15,283 nt of DNA, from assembly GCA_045628945.1 (NCBI GenBank), contig JAZQQG010000036.1:1-15283 (forward strand), written 5' to 3'. Shown one piece after another: positions 8,340-15,070 of the stretch. The notes under the pieces were generated by a model. The model made no database searches. It saw only the letters and a program-made list of their open reading frames with translations, and was not told where the DNA came from. The DNA comes from RGIG4034 sp045628945. Its GTDB lineage: Bacteria; Bacillota; Clostridia; Lachnospirales; Lachnospiraceae. Numbering within the stretch: position 1 is the stretch's first letter; each line of letters starts with the position of its first letter. The translations under genes and the position numbers were made by a program.

Positions 8340-8399
8340 TTATAACACCATAATCAGAGTTCCGGCACCGATTAACACGCAGCCTGCAAACGACTTCAT
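8340..8399 (-). CDS. 19-residue hydrophobic micropeptide between psuG and the NSS transporter
   Basis: The predicted peptide is MKSFAGCVLIGAGTLIMVL, one short transmembrane-like stretch after a single lysine. Its ATG overlaps the psuG stop codon as ATGA, and AGGAG lies 6 nt upstream inside psuG, a textbook translational-coupling layout. The stop is 16 nt before the transporter ATG. Some NSS transporters have a small membrane subunit next to them (MetS of the MetPS methionine importer, tens of residues), so this may be a minimal companion, or merely a coupling device that keeps ribosomes loaded for the transporter. It is too short for family assignment, and expression is inferred from layout. 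Confidence 0.55.
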   Translation of the reverse strand: MKSFAGCVLIGAGTLIMVL

Positions 8400-9316
8400 C
8401 GTGAACTCCTCATGACAGCAACCGACAGTTTCGCTGCAAGAACGGCATTCTCGAGTATCATATTCTTTTGAGCCTCCATACTGTCGGCCCCCATTTTCTC
8501 CTTGACCCGTTTCATCAGATATTCGGTAATGGCTTTACCGCTAACCTTATCCTGTCTGCTGCTTGCGATTGCCTCCTCGATTGCCTGATTCATGCAGGCG
8601 GCATCCACGGCATATTCCGCAGAAATCGGATTCATAAGAATCATTCCGGTATCGATTCCCAGTCCGTTTTTAATCCGATATGCCTTGGCCACCTCTTCTA
8701 CCGAATCCATGCGGCAAGGGAGCTTGATTCCGCTCTCAATGGCCATATAGGCCGGCATCTCATCCGTCCGATATCCGACCACCGGCACCGATTTCGTCTC
8801 GAGATACTCCATGGTCAGATTGAGGTCCAGAATCGACTTCGCACCGGAACAAACAACCACGACATTGCGCACCGCAATCTCTTCTAAGTCGGAGGAAATA
8901 TCCATCGTTACCTCGGCGCCTCGATGAACGCCGCCCATTCCGCCGCCCGAAACCACCGGAATATGCACCAGGTCTGCAACCACCATGGTCGCGGCAAGTG
9001 TCATTACACCATACTCCCCTTTTGCTACGAGCAGGGGAATCTCTCTGCGGGAAGCCTTCGCCATGGAACCGCGTCTTTTCCCATAGTCCTCCAGTTCTTC
9101 CTCTGACATTCCGACCTTAATCTTCCCTGCCATAACGGAAATATAGGCCGGGACCGCGCCCGCCCCTCGTATCGCTTCCATGACATGCTTAGCGGTGGCA
9201 ACATTCTCCGGGTACGGGATTCCCGCAAAGGTACCGCCGGTCTCAATGGCTACCATCGGCTTATGCTGCCGGATTGCCTCAAGTACTTCTGCGGAATATT
9301 CAATATATTGCTCCAT
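8396..9316 (-). CDS. psuG: Pseudouridine-5'-phosphate glycosidase family protein
   Basis: A 306-residue cytoplasmic enzyme, full length for PsuG, which reversibly splits pseudouridine 5'-phosphate into uracil and ribose 5-phosphate. Family hallmarks include ASRREIP (about 88-94), GGGMGGVHRGAE (124-135), and VCSGAKSILDL with the expected Schiff-base lysine at K160 (E. coli K166, from memory). The N-terminal motif usually reads like ESTI-x-HGMP; here it is E25-TGGTFAGIPYP, so the glutamate is kept but the histidine and neighbours are changed. I chose ATG 9316 (GGAGG 8 nt upstream) over a GTG at 9331 that lies within the ribosome site. The usual partner kinase PsuK is not in the window. It is 45 nt downstream of the SGNH gene. 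Confidence 0.9.
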   Translation of the reverse strand: MEQYIEYSAEVLEAIRQHKPMVAIETGGTFAGIPYPENVATAKHVMEAIRGAGAVPAYISVMAGKIKVGMSEEELEDYGKRRGSMAKASRREIPLLVAKGEYGVMTLAATMVVADLVHIPVVSGGGMGGVHRGAEVTMDISSDLEEIAVRNVVVVCSGAKSILDLNLTMEYLETKSVPVVGYRTDEMPAYMAIESGIKLPCRMDSVEEVAKAYRIKNGLGIDTGMILMNPISAEYAVDAACMNQAIEEAIASSRQDKVSGKAITEYLMKRVKEKMGADSMEAQKNMILENAVLAAKLSVAVMRSSR

Positions 9317-9361
9317 TTGTCTATCCTCCACGAATCAGCTTCCAACGCCTTTAGATGTCCC

Positions 9362-10480
9362 TCAATGCCATCCTCGCTTCTCATATCTTTGTTTCCAGAA
9401 ATCCTCGTAACGCAGTGAATTTACATACTGATAGAAGCTTTCAAAAACATCATCAATATTTTCCGGGGTCAAGCGGTTCTCCTCGCCTCCGAGGCGGTCA
9501 AAAATATATCGATTATATTTCTGGGAATGGTGCCCTTCATCACGATACTCATCCAGGTCCGTAATCCAATCCACCTCGTCCATGAAGAAATAAACACGAA
9601 CATTATCATATCCCATTAGCAGTTCTGCCGCCGCTCGGTAGATATCCAATACCGAAATCCGCCCGCTTAGCTGAATTCTCTGCCAATAGACTACACTGAC
9701 CGGCGGAAAATAGAATACAAACTGCGTCTCCGGATTGGCCTCCACATACTTGGTCAGGTTTGCGATGTTCGCCTGACAGTTTCGCAGTCTTTGCGCATCC
9801 GCTTCTGATTGTTCGACCTCCCACTCTTCCAATTCATCCGCCGAATAGGAGAGACGCGCTTCGTACTCTTTTGCACAGGTCTCCAAAGATGTACGGAAAT
9901 GCGCATCCATCCGCTCTACGCCAAACAAATCCTCTTCCAACCACGTATACGCATAGTCATTGTCGGGTTGCGTGTGGCTAATTGCTTCCATCGTACGCAA
10001 AACGGCCGCAGTAAAAACATCCGAATTGAAAATATAATTCACATCATCCAAAAGTATATCGTTGTACAGATACTTGGGCAACTCGGTAAAACGAGAATCC
10101 GGAGGGCTGGTTAACTGAAACTCATTGAGGTCCGTGATAATCTCGCGAATCTCGTTACCGCTGTTAAAAACCAACTCATAGATAGACGCAAGATCTTTGG
10201 TACCGGCTCCGGAGTAAGACAACTTCACCAGTCGCTGTCCGCGCTCTTCAAACCATGAAGCCTGGAAATTCTCCGTCATGCTGCTTCCGACAATCGCACT
10301 GTCATATCGGAAATTCTTTGCAATGCCGGGCGTTTGATATACTTGACTATACTGATATTCTGTTGTACCGGCGATGGCATCATGGTAATGGTAGAACGGA
10401 TCTACGATTACGATGAAAGCGGTTATCAAAGAGAATAGCCCCAGAAATGTCACTGCAAATTGTAATAGAAAACGTCTCAT
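9362..10480 (-). CDS. SGNH-type extracytoplasmic acyltransfer partner of MBOAT (AlgX/DltD-like role)
   Basis: A 372-residue protein with an N-terminal membrane anchor (about 5-27) and an extracytoplasmic SGNH-hydrolase-like domain. IVGSSMTENF supplies the candidate nucleophile S67, and D314-EGH317 near the C-terminus supplies the Asp-x-x-His pair. A charged insert with a coiled-coil look (about 165-250, rich in E/D) separates the two. Start ATG 10480 has GAGG 6 nt upstream. It begins 20 nt after the MBOAT gene. Such pairs act together: the MBOAT protein passes an acyl group across the membrane and the SGNH protein transfers it to a polymer. The acceptor here cannot be told from sequence. It is not clearly DltD, AlgJ/X or PatB by itself. 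Confidence 0.8.
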   Translation of the reverse strand: MRRFLLQFAVTFLGLFSLITAFIVIVDPFYHYHDAIAGTTEYQYSQVYQTPGIAKNFRYDSAIVGSSMTENFQASWFEERGQRLVKLSYSGAGTKDLASIYELVFNSGNEIREIITDLNEFQLTSPPDSRFTELPKYLYNDILLDDVNYIFNSDVFTAAVLRTMEAISHTQPDNDYAYTWLEEDLFGVERMDAHFRTSLETCAKEYEARLSYSADELEEWEVEQSEADAQRLRNCQANIANLTKYVEANPETQFVFYFPPVSVVYWQRIQLSGRISVLDIYRAAAELLMGYDNVRVYFFMDEVDWITDLDEYRDEGHHSQKYNRYIFDRLGGEENRLTPENIDDVFESFYQYVNSLRYEDFWKQRYEKRGWH

Positions 10481-10500
10481 TCAGCGCCTCATTAGAATCA

Positions 10501-11991
10501 CTAAAATTGAAAATATAAAAACTCCGATACACTTGAAAACGTCATAATGCAAAGTATTAGTAGCACAGCCAAACAGATTCCTTCCCATTTCCCCGGTTCT
10601 TTTCTGGCCGATAGGGCATGTGTTGAGGGGGCCTTGAAAACAAGTAAGAGCATCCCAAGGGTTGCCAGAAGTGCAAACCCGATCAACAACACGGTCTGAA
10701 CGTTTCCAACCGCTCCGCAATGTTCCAGAAACGCAATCAGATTGTTCCCGCAAAAGACACGAATCATAGGAATGGATGTCTCAACGGCATTGTATCCGAC
10801 CATGCCGCCCCGAAGTAAATGGGCGAAAACAAGTTTTACGGTATGCAGATTCTCCGCCCGGAAAAATACCCAGGCACAGTTCACAAAACCAAAGGTAACC
10901 AACGTCGTAAGCCATCGGGGTAAGCGATCTATTCCTTTGTGACATATCCGATGGAAGACAGAAGCAAGTCCATGCAGGCAGCCCCAGATTACAAAGGTCC
11001 ATCCGGCACCATGCCACAGTCCGCTTAACGCAAACACAAGCATTACATTCACATAGGTCCGCGCAGTTCCCTTACGACTTCCCCCAAGAGGGAAATAGAG
11101 ATATTGTGTAAAGAAACGGGTCATAGTAATATGCCAACGTTTCCAGAATTCCAGAATGTTGTGAGCTTTGTAAGGCTCATTGAAGTTCACGGGCAAATCG
11201 AACCCCAGGAGTTTTCCGATTCCGATTGCCATATCGGAATACCCGCTGAAATCAAAGTAAATCTGCAATGTATAGGCAAGAATCAGCCAGATTGCTTCCG
11301 GCGAACTAAGTCCTGCAATATTTTCATACCCCCAGGTCACGATGAGCGAAAGTCGGTCCGCCAGAAGTACTTTTTTCGCCAGACCAATCACAAAGTACCG
11401 AATTCCATCCACGATGTAATCGGCCCGAATTCCATATCTTTTCTCATCCGAAAGTTGGGGAATCAGTTCCCCATGCACCACAATCGGTCCCGCAACCAAC
11501 TGTGGAAAAAAGGAGACGAACACCGAATAATCCAGCCAGAAATATCGTTTCGCCTTGCCATAGTAGGAATCCACAACAAAAGAAATCTGCTGGAAAGTAA
11601 AGAAACTGATTCCTAACGGTAGGGCAATGGAAAGAAGTGGAAGTGACTGTTTCGTAATAGCATTAATATTCTCGATAAAAAAGTTGAAATACTTAAAGTA
11701 AGCAATCGATCCCAGATTCATGACCACCGCGACAATCATAATCGCTCGTCTTCCGGCACTCAAGTGAGCTTCCTCATCCCGCGTAAGCAAAACATGGGCA
11801 AGATAATTTATAATAATGCTCGCTACCAGCACCAACAGATAGGTCCACTGAAAATAGCCGTAAAACACCAACGATGCTCCCAACAGGAACAGTTTCGCCA
11901 TACAATGGCACTTCAAGCGGCGGAGTCCATAATACCCCAGAAATACAATTGGTAAAAAAGCCAGCACAAAAATTGCCGAATTAAATAGCAT
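10501..11991 (-). CDS. MBOAT family O-acyltransferase (AlgI/DltB/PatA-like)
   Basis: A 496-residue polytopic membrane protein. The MBOAT core is clear: YFDFSGYSDMAIGIGKLLGF (about 245-264), NFNEPY, FWKRWHITMTRFFTQYLYFPLGGSRKG (H287), and the invariant catalytic histidine H327 in LSGLWHGAGWTF. The N-terminus MLFNSAIFVLAFLPIVFLGYY is typical of AlgI-type proteins. I chose ATG 11991 (GGAGG 4 nt upstream); an in-frame ATG at 12015 would add eight residues and lacks a good site. It moves acyl groups, normally acetyl or D-alanyl, across the cytoplasmic membrane for the SGNH partner encoded next. No carrier-protein or ligase gene of the dlt type is nearby, so O-acetylation of a glycan is the better guess. 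Confidence 0.94.
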   Translation of the reverse strand: MLFNSAIFVLAFLPIVFLGYYGLRRLKCHCMAKLFLLGASLVFYGYFQWTYLLVLVASIIINYLAHVLLTRDEEAHLSAGRRAIMIVAVVMNLGSIAYFKYFNFFIENINAITKQSLPLLSIALPLGISFFTFQQISFVVDSYYGKAKRYFWLDYSVFVSFFPQLVAGPIVVHGELIPQLSDEKRYGIRADYIVDGIRYFVIGLAKKVLLADRLSLIVTWGYENIAGLSSPEAIWLILAYTLQIYFDFSGYSDMAIGIGKLLGFDLPVNFNEPYKAHNILEFWKRWHITMTRFFTQYLYFPLGGSRKGTARTYVNVMLVFALSGLWHGAGWTFVIWGCLHGLASVFHRICHKGIDRLPRWLTTLVTFGFVNCAWVFFRAENLHTVKLVFAHLLRGGMVGYNAVETSIPMIRVFCGNNLIAFLEHCGAVGNVQTVLLIGFALLATLGMLLLVFKAPSTHALSARKEPGKWEGICLAVLLILCIMTFSSVSEFLYFQF

Positions 11992-12033
11992 ACATCCTCC
12001 AAAGTGTTTCTGCATCCCAGAAACGAGATGCGA

Positions 12034-12579
12034 CTACCACTCCAATATAATATGTAAAACAAAATGATCCGGATCATCCACGGGAATCACATTCGGATGA
12101 GGCTTAAAAAGTGTTGCCTTTGGGAGTTCATACTTAATCGCGGGAGATGCTTCAAGATGAACCTTTCGAAAATTGTCCTGCTTAAGCTTTGCGGTTAAGT
12201 TTTTCCCAATGAAATTCACCTTCTCACGTTCAAAACTATCGACGGTAATCGACTTGTAATAAGTGTCCCAACTGTGCGGGTAGGTATAGCCCTTCTTGTC
12301 CGGATGCAGGACAAACTCATATTTTCTCATGTATCCGGCCTCATCTCCGGTGAACAAAGTAGCAAAATAACCGCTTATGCTATGCGCACCTTCTTTTGCT
12401 TGTTCCATCGCATATTTTTTGAGATTCTCATAAAATTCTTCCACGCCCGCCTGATAATCCGCAAGTCGCCTATCGCTTTTGGCATTCTCGCGCTGTCTCT
12501 CTTCTTCGGCAAGTCGATTCTTATGTTCTCTCACCGTCTCGGAACTGCTTGTTTTACGTAATTCATCTGCAAAGCTCAT
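12034..12579 (-). CDS. Hypothetical cytoplasmic protein, first gene of the operon
   Basis: A 181-residue protein I do not recognise. Residues 1 to about 60 are strongly charged and helical (REHKNRLAEEERQRENAK), probably a coiled coil. The remainder is mixed alpha/beta with several aromatic residues and a tail HPNVIPVDDPDHFVLHIILEW. No signal peptide or membrane segment is present. Start ATG 12579 has AAGGAG about 10 nt upstream. The next gene, MBOAT, starts 42 nt downstream without a visible terminator. A promoter lies about 50 nt upstream. Whether it is functionally tied to the envelope genes or only shares the transcript is unclear. Confidence 0.75.
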   Translation of the reverse strand: MSFADELRKTSSSETVREHKNRLAEEERQRENAKSDRRLADYQAGVEEFYENLKKYAMEQAKEGAHSISGYFATLFTGDEAGYMRKYEFVLHPDKKGYTYPHSWDTYYKSITVDSFEREKVNFIGKNLTAKLKQDNFRKVHLEASPAIKYELPKATLFKPHPNVIPVDDPDHFVLHIILEW

Positions 12580-12843
12580 GCTATGTAATCTCCTTCACCA
12601 GGTAGTCTTCCTCTGTTGCTATGTCTATATCTGCTATTATAACCGACAATGGTTTTATCAGTAAAACGGTTCTGCAACACCCATAAATACCCTATTTCTT
12701 CACCAAAAGAACAACCGTCTCCACATGGCACGAGAAAACGCCACGGGTTCTTATATATATGCGTTTTCCCCATCCACTTTTTGGTTTCAACAAATTGCTC
12801 ATCTTGAAACATCTTTCAAAAACCAAAAACTACGATAAAACGG
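12580..12843. other. Intergenic region with promoter and two inverted repeats
   Basis: This stretch of 264 bases separates fic from the long operon. It contains the operon promoter (12636-12665), a GTTTTA-tcag-TAAAAC dyad (12652-12667) overlapping the -35, and a perfect 8-bp inverted repeat GAAAACGC/GCGTTTTC (12734-12741 and 12761-12768, 19-nt spacing). The second repeat is followed on the minus strand by only a short T-run, so it would be a weak terminator for fic at best. Confidence 0.45.
12636..12665 (-). promoter_or_regulatory. Putative promoter of the MBOAT-psuG-NSS-GT8 operon
   Basis: On the minus strand TTTACT (12665-12660), an 18-nt spacer and a perfect TATAAT (12641-12636). The dyad GTTTTA-N4-TAAAAC (12652-12667) covers the -35 hexamer and could be a repressor site. 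A start near 12629 gives a leader of about 50 nt before ATG 12579. Confidence 0.5.
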
Positions 12844-13890
12844 CTATTTTAATCTAACATAGAATGTAGATTTGCCAATGCCTTCCCTACGAAGTTCTCC
12901 TTCTGCTACAAGCTTACGCAGCGAACCTTCAATTGAACTTACACTGTGAGCCGGGCATAATTCACGGATGTCCTGCTTGCTAAATTTGCCGATTTTTTGC
13001 TGCGTAGCTTTACGCACCATATCGATTGCCGGAAGTTTCTCTTCCACAATTTCAAATCGGTCTTCAAAATCCTTGTAAGCTGCCAGAATGGTTCCAAGCA
13101 GATATTTGATGTATGGAACTGCATCCTCTTTGCCATCATGCCAGCCATCCTGGGAGTGACCTAAAGCCTCGTAGTACAAATCTTTGTTCTTCGCAATTTT
13201 AGCTTCAAGCGAGATGTACTTTCCTACATAAAAGCCACTGCGATAAAGTAGCAGGGTTGTAAGCAATCTGCTCATTCTGCCGTTACCGTCATTGAAAGGA
13301 TGGATGCACAAAAAGTCATGAATAAAAATCGGAATTGCCAACAATGGCTCCACCTCATAATTTCCAATCACCCTGTTGTACTCTTCACAAATTCTATCGA
13401 GTGCCTCTGGCGTCTCAAACGGTGCCAGGGGTGTGAACAGAACTTCTGTATGTCCATCTGGGTATGTGACACTAATATAATTCTGTACTGTTTTGGTTCT
13501 TCCTGCAACTGGATTATTCATATGACTGCATAAAATTTTATGCAACTGCAAGATATAATTCTGCGTAATCGGAATCGCATCAAAACTCTCATGAATAATA
13601 TTTAATACATCACGATACCCTGCGATTTCCTCTTCGTCTCTATTTCGAGGTGTGGTCTTCTCCTCCACCAACTGTTTAATTCTTGTATTGGTAGTTACAA
13701 TTCCCTCAATCGCATTTGATGCCTCGGTACTCTGAATCTTCGCAATCTCCACAAGTTTCTCTAATTCGTCTGGTCTTTGCTTAAGATATAATTCCTGCTT
13801 ACCTGCAAACTTGTATATTGCTGCAATGAGACCAAGAATTTCTGAATCCCATTTTTCTTCTTTTATTTTCGTATAATTAAAAGTTCTCAT
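12844..13890 (-). CDS. Fic family protein with N-terminal inhibitory helix and C-terminal winged helix
   Basis: A 348-residue enzyme predicted to transfer AMP (or another nucleotide part) to a hydroxyl side chain of a target protein. The complete Fic motif HPFNDGNGRMSR lies at 197-208, with catalytic H197. The N-terminal inhibition motif (S/T)xxxE(G/N) is present as S58-NAIEG63, so the protein is a self-inhibited class II Fic with its antitoxin-like helix built in. The C-terminal 65 residues look like a winged helix-turn-helix. ATG 13890 is preceded by AGGTGA 8 nt upstream; a GTG start at 13902 lies inside that site. Base composition is more AT-rich than in the genes to the left. The promoter upstream carries repeats that the C-terminal domain could bind; autoregulation is inference. 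Confidence 0.94.
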   Translation of the reverse strand: MRTFNYTKIKEEKWDSEILGLIAAIYKFAGKQELYLKQRPDELEKLVEIAKIQSTEASNAIEGIVTTNTRIKQLVEEKTTPRNRDEEEIAGYRDVLNIIHESFDAIPITQNYILQLHKILCSHMNNPVAGRTKTVQNYISVTYPDGHTEVLFTPLAPFETPEALDRICEEYNRVIGNYEVEPLLAIPIFIHDFLCIHPFNDGNGRMSRLLTTLLLYRSGFYVGKYISLEAKIAKNKDLYYEALGHSQDGWHDGKEDAVPYIKYLLGTILAAYKDFEDRFEIVEEKLPAIDMVRKATQQKIGKFSKQDIRELCPAHSVSSIEGSLRKLVAEGELRREGIGKSTFYVRLK

Positions 13891-13961
13891 TCCTTTAATC
13901 ACCTACTTTCACATAGCCATGCTCTTATTCTTTTCTGATTAATTTTTTTATCCGCATGACT

Positions 13962-14040
13962 TTCCCTTAACTTCCATCTTTTCCCTTAAATTATATCCAA
14001 CAATAAGGGGAAGTCAATGCATTAAGCGTATTTCCCTTAA
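13962..14040 (-). repeat. Three direct copies of TTAAGGGAA around the fic promoter
   Basis: Minus-strand TTAAGGGAA occurs at 13962-13970, 13981-13989 and 14032-14040. A one-mismatch copy in the opposite orientation (TAAGGGGAA on the plus strand, 14004-14012) lies in the promoter spacer and touches the -35. Two copies sit just downstream of the -10 and one upstream of the -35, a layout expected of operators. Confidence 0.7.
13990..14017 (-). promoter_or_regulatory. Sigma-70 promoter of fic
   Basis: Minus strand: TTGACT (14017-14012), 16-nt spacer, perfect TATAAT (13995-13990). The -10 is directly followed by a TTAAGGGAA repeat. Start near 13983, so the leader would be about 90 nt and includes a second copy of the repeat. 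Confidence 0.7.
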
Positions 14041-14079
14041 ATTCGCATCACTTTTACGGTATAGGCATTATTTTGTGCA

Positions 14080-14114
14080 TATTTGTGCTTCGTATTTGTG
14101 CTTATTCTTCGTAT
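14080..14114. repeat. Short direct repeats TATTTGTGCTT and CTTCGTAT
   Basis: TATTTGTGCTT occurs at 14080-14090 and 14093-14103 (13-bp period). CTTCGTAT occurs at 14088-14095 and 14107-14114. Low-complexity duplication is the simplest reading. Confidence 0.5.
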
Positions 14115-14153
14115 CTCCATTTTATATTTTTGCCGTAAACGGCATTTTTATGA

Positions 14154-14205
14154 ACTGAGTTTCATTGAAAAGCAATGGCACATGTGCCCTAAAATTTCAA
14201 TCAGT
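14154..14205. repeat. Two-tier symmetric dyad centred on GGCACATGTGCC
   Basis: The perfect 12-bp palindrome GGCACATGTGCC (14177-14188) is flanked at exactly 6 nt on both sides by ATTGAAA (14164-14170) and its complement TTTCAAT (14195-14201). A further ACTG/CAGT pair lies outside (14154-14157, 14202-14205). It could be an operator, a recombination site or a structured RNA. Confidence 0.6.
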
Positions 14206-14241
14206 AACACTTTTTAAATTACATTTATAAAAATGCACATC

Positions 14242-14283
14242 TACAAACGTGCTTATTTTATAGTTTATACACGCACGTTTGTA
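14242..14283. repeat. Perfect 11-bp inverted repeat, 20-nt spacing
   Basis: TACAAACGTGC (14242-14252) and GCACGTTTGTA (14273-14283) flank 20 AT-rich bases. Arm centres are 31 bp apart, close to three DNA turns, which suits a dimeric binding protein. No T-run follows directly on either strand, so a terminator is unlikely. Confidence 0.6.
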
Positions 14284-14290
14284 ATTGTAT

Positions 14291-14327
14291 TGAAATAGAA
14301 AAGAGGAACAAGCACTGCCTGTTCCCC
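14291..14327 (-). terminator. Rho-independent terminator downstream of the XRE fragment
   Basis: On the minus strand GGGGAACA (14327-14320), a 9-nt loop and TGTTCCTC (14310-14303) form an 8-bp stem with one G-U pair, followed by TTTTCTATTT. It would end transcripts coming from the 14581-14988 gene and the helix-turn-helix fragment. Confidence 0.7.
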
Positions 14328-14431
14328 TGGTAATATGATTTTGATTGGCTTCGAAGCATCTATTCTACCAATTTTATAAAAAAATAGTATTACTATCACT
14401 GCAACTTATATCAGCATTCTTGCAAGCAGAG

Positions 14432-14584
14432 TTATATTTCTTTAGTATGTGAAACTCCTGTTTCCCAACGGGAAATGGAACCGTTGGATACGGAAAATTC
14501 TTCGGCAAGTTGCTCCTGTGTTAATCCGTTTTCGTTTCGTAACTGTTTGAGAAACAATCCTGTTTTCTCCGTCTCATCGATTAT
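14432..14584 (-). pseudogene. Truncated XRE-type helix-turn-helix regulator
   Basis: An open frame of 50 codons reads as an N-terminal XRE/Cro helix-turn-helix: TGLFLKQLRNENGLTQEQLAEEF, then SVSNGSISRWETG. It stops seven codons later, where a normal regulator would continue. The frame begins immediately after a stop and has no ATG or GTG; only ATA, ATC or an internal TTG is available. The frame overlaps the stop codon of the 135-residue gene in a different frame. The domain call is secure, but it is most likely a remnant of a longer regulator gene. Expression by coupling to the upstream gene from an unusual start cannot be excluded. Confidence 0.65.
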
Positions 14585-14988
14585 TTAAAATAAAGCGATT
14601 CATCCATTTTAGGGTCATCCCATTCTATGGCATATAATTCACTAAAAAAAATATCTCTGCGTGCCATCTGCAAGTCTTCTTTGTCTGAACTCGTTAATAG
14701 ATATAACATCGTGTACATTTTATTACATATGTCCATGTTAAGTTCCTTCATACAAGAATCAGGTATTCCTTTAAAATCACATGGACCATCATAATCTCCT
14801 GCATGAATATCTTCAATTTTCCCATTTCTATATATTGCAATGCTTAATGCTTTTGCCAATCGTTTAAGAATAATATCGTGAATCTCTCTTTTCTCGAGCA
14901 TCTCCGCTATTTCGTCTTCGCTCTTATTATTCTTAAGTTCTTCCATGATTCTCTTTTTATACTCTGAATAAATGCGGTCGAATACCAT
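14581..14988 (-). CDS. Hypothetical 135-residue protein
   Basis: I do not recognise this protein. The N-terminal 60 residues are charged and helical (YSEYKKRIMEELKNNKSEDEIAEMLEKRE). The middle holds NGKIEDIHAGDYDGPCDFKG and the C-terminus is acidic and aromatic (IEWDDPKMDESLYFK). It is soluble and mostly helical, with three cysteines. Start ATG 14988 has a perfect GGAGGT 5 nt upstream, so it is very probably translated. The helix-turn-helix fragment follows immediately, and a phage-related gene end lies upstream on the same strand. Its location in an AT-rich accessory stretch suggests a mobile or defence-related origin, but no function can be given. Confidence 0.75.
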   Translation of the reverse strand: MVFDRIYSEYKKRIMEELKNNKSEDEIAEMLEKREIHDIILKRLAKALSIAIYRNGKIEDIHAGDYDGPCDFKGIPDSCMKELNMDICNKMYTMLYLLTSSDKEDLQMARRDIFFSELYAIEWDDPKMDESLYFK

Positions 14989-15036
14989 CTATTACCTCCT
15001 CGATTCTCTTCGGTCATTCATCTCTTATCATCCTTA

Positions 15037-15065
15037 ATAATGTGGGTTTTGCCCAATTACCTCAA
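15037..15065 (-). promoter_or_regulatory. Possible promoter of the 135-residue protein gene
   Basis: Minus strand TTGAGG (15065-15060), a 17-nt spacer containing the small dyad TGGG-N5-CCCA, then CATTAT (15042-15037), 4 of 6 matches to each consensus. A start near 15030 gives a leader of about 40 nt. Confidence 0.35.
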
Positions 15066-15070
15066 TGCTT

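Larger units (their letters stand above)
13903..14431. other. Gene-free AT-rich region rich in dyads
   Basis: About 530 bases with no supportable reading frame on either strand. From left to right it holds the fic promoter with its repeats, a cluster of short direct repeats (14080-14114), a small hairpin TGCCG-TAAA-CGGCA (14131-14144) followed by five T, a two-tier dyad around GGCACATGTGCC, an 11-bp perfect inverted repeat (14242-14283) and a minus-strand terminator (14291-14327). Nothing in 14328-14431 stands out. Confidence 0.6.

Noticed and set aside
12576..12812. 78-codon minus-strand frame ending in ATGA overlap with the hypothetical protein gene
   Set aside because: No ribosome binding site, no protein-like pattern, and the operon promoter (12636-12665) and dyads lie inside it. 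The ATGA overlap looks accidental.
13962..14040. CRISPR-like reading of the TTAAGGGAA repeats
   Set aside because: Units are only 9 bp with irregular spacing (19 and 51 bp); operator sites explain them better.
14131..14149. Hairpin TGCCG-TAAA-CGGCA plus TTTTT as a plus-strand terminator
   Set aside because: Five-pair stem, and no plus-strand gene lies upstream for it to terminate.
14560..14600. Programmed frameshift fusing the 135-residue protein to the helix-turn-helix
   Set aside because: The junction TTT AAA TAA lacks a proper slippery heptamer: a -1 slip there would itself place a TAA in the decoding site.
14992..15021. 9-codon frame MNDRRESRR just before the 135-residue protein gene
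   Set aside because: Two of its codons are simply the AGGAGG of the downstream ribosome site; weak own site and no sign of a leader function.
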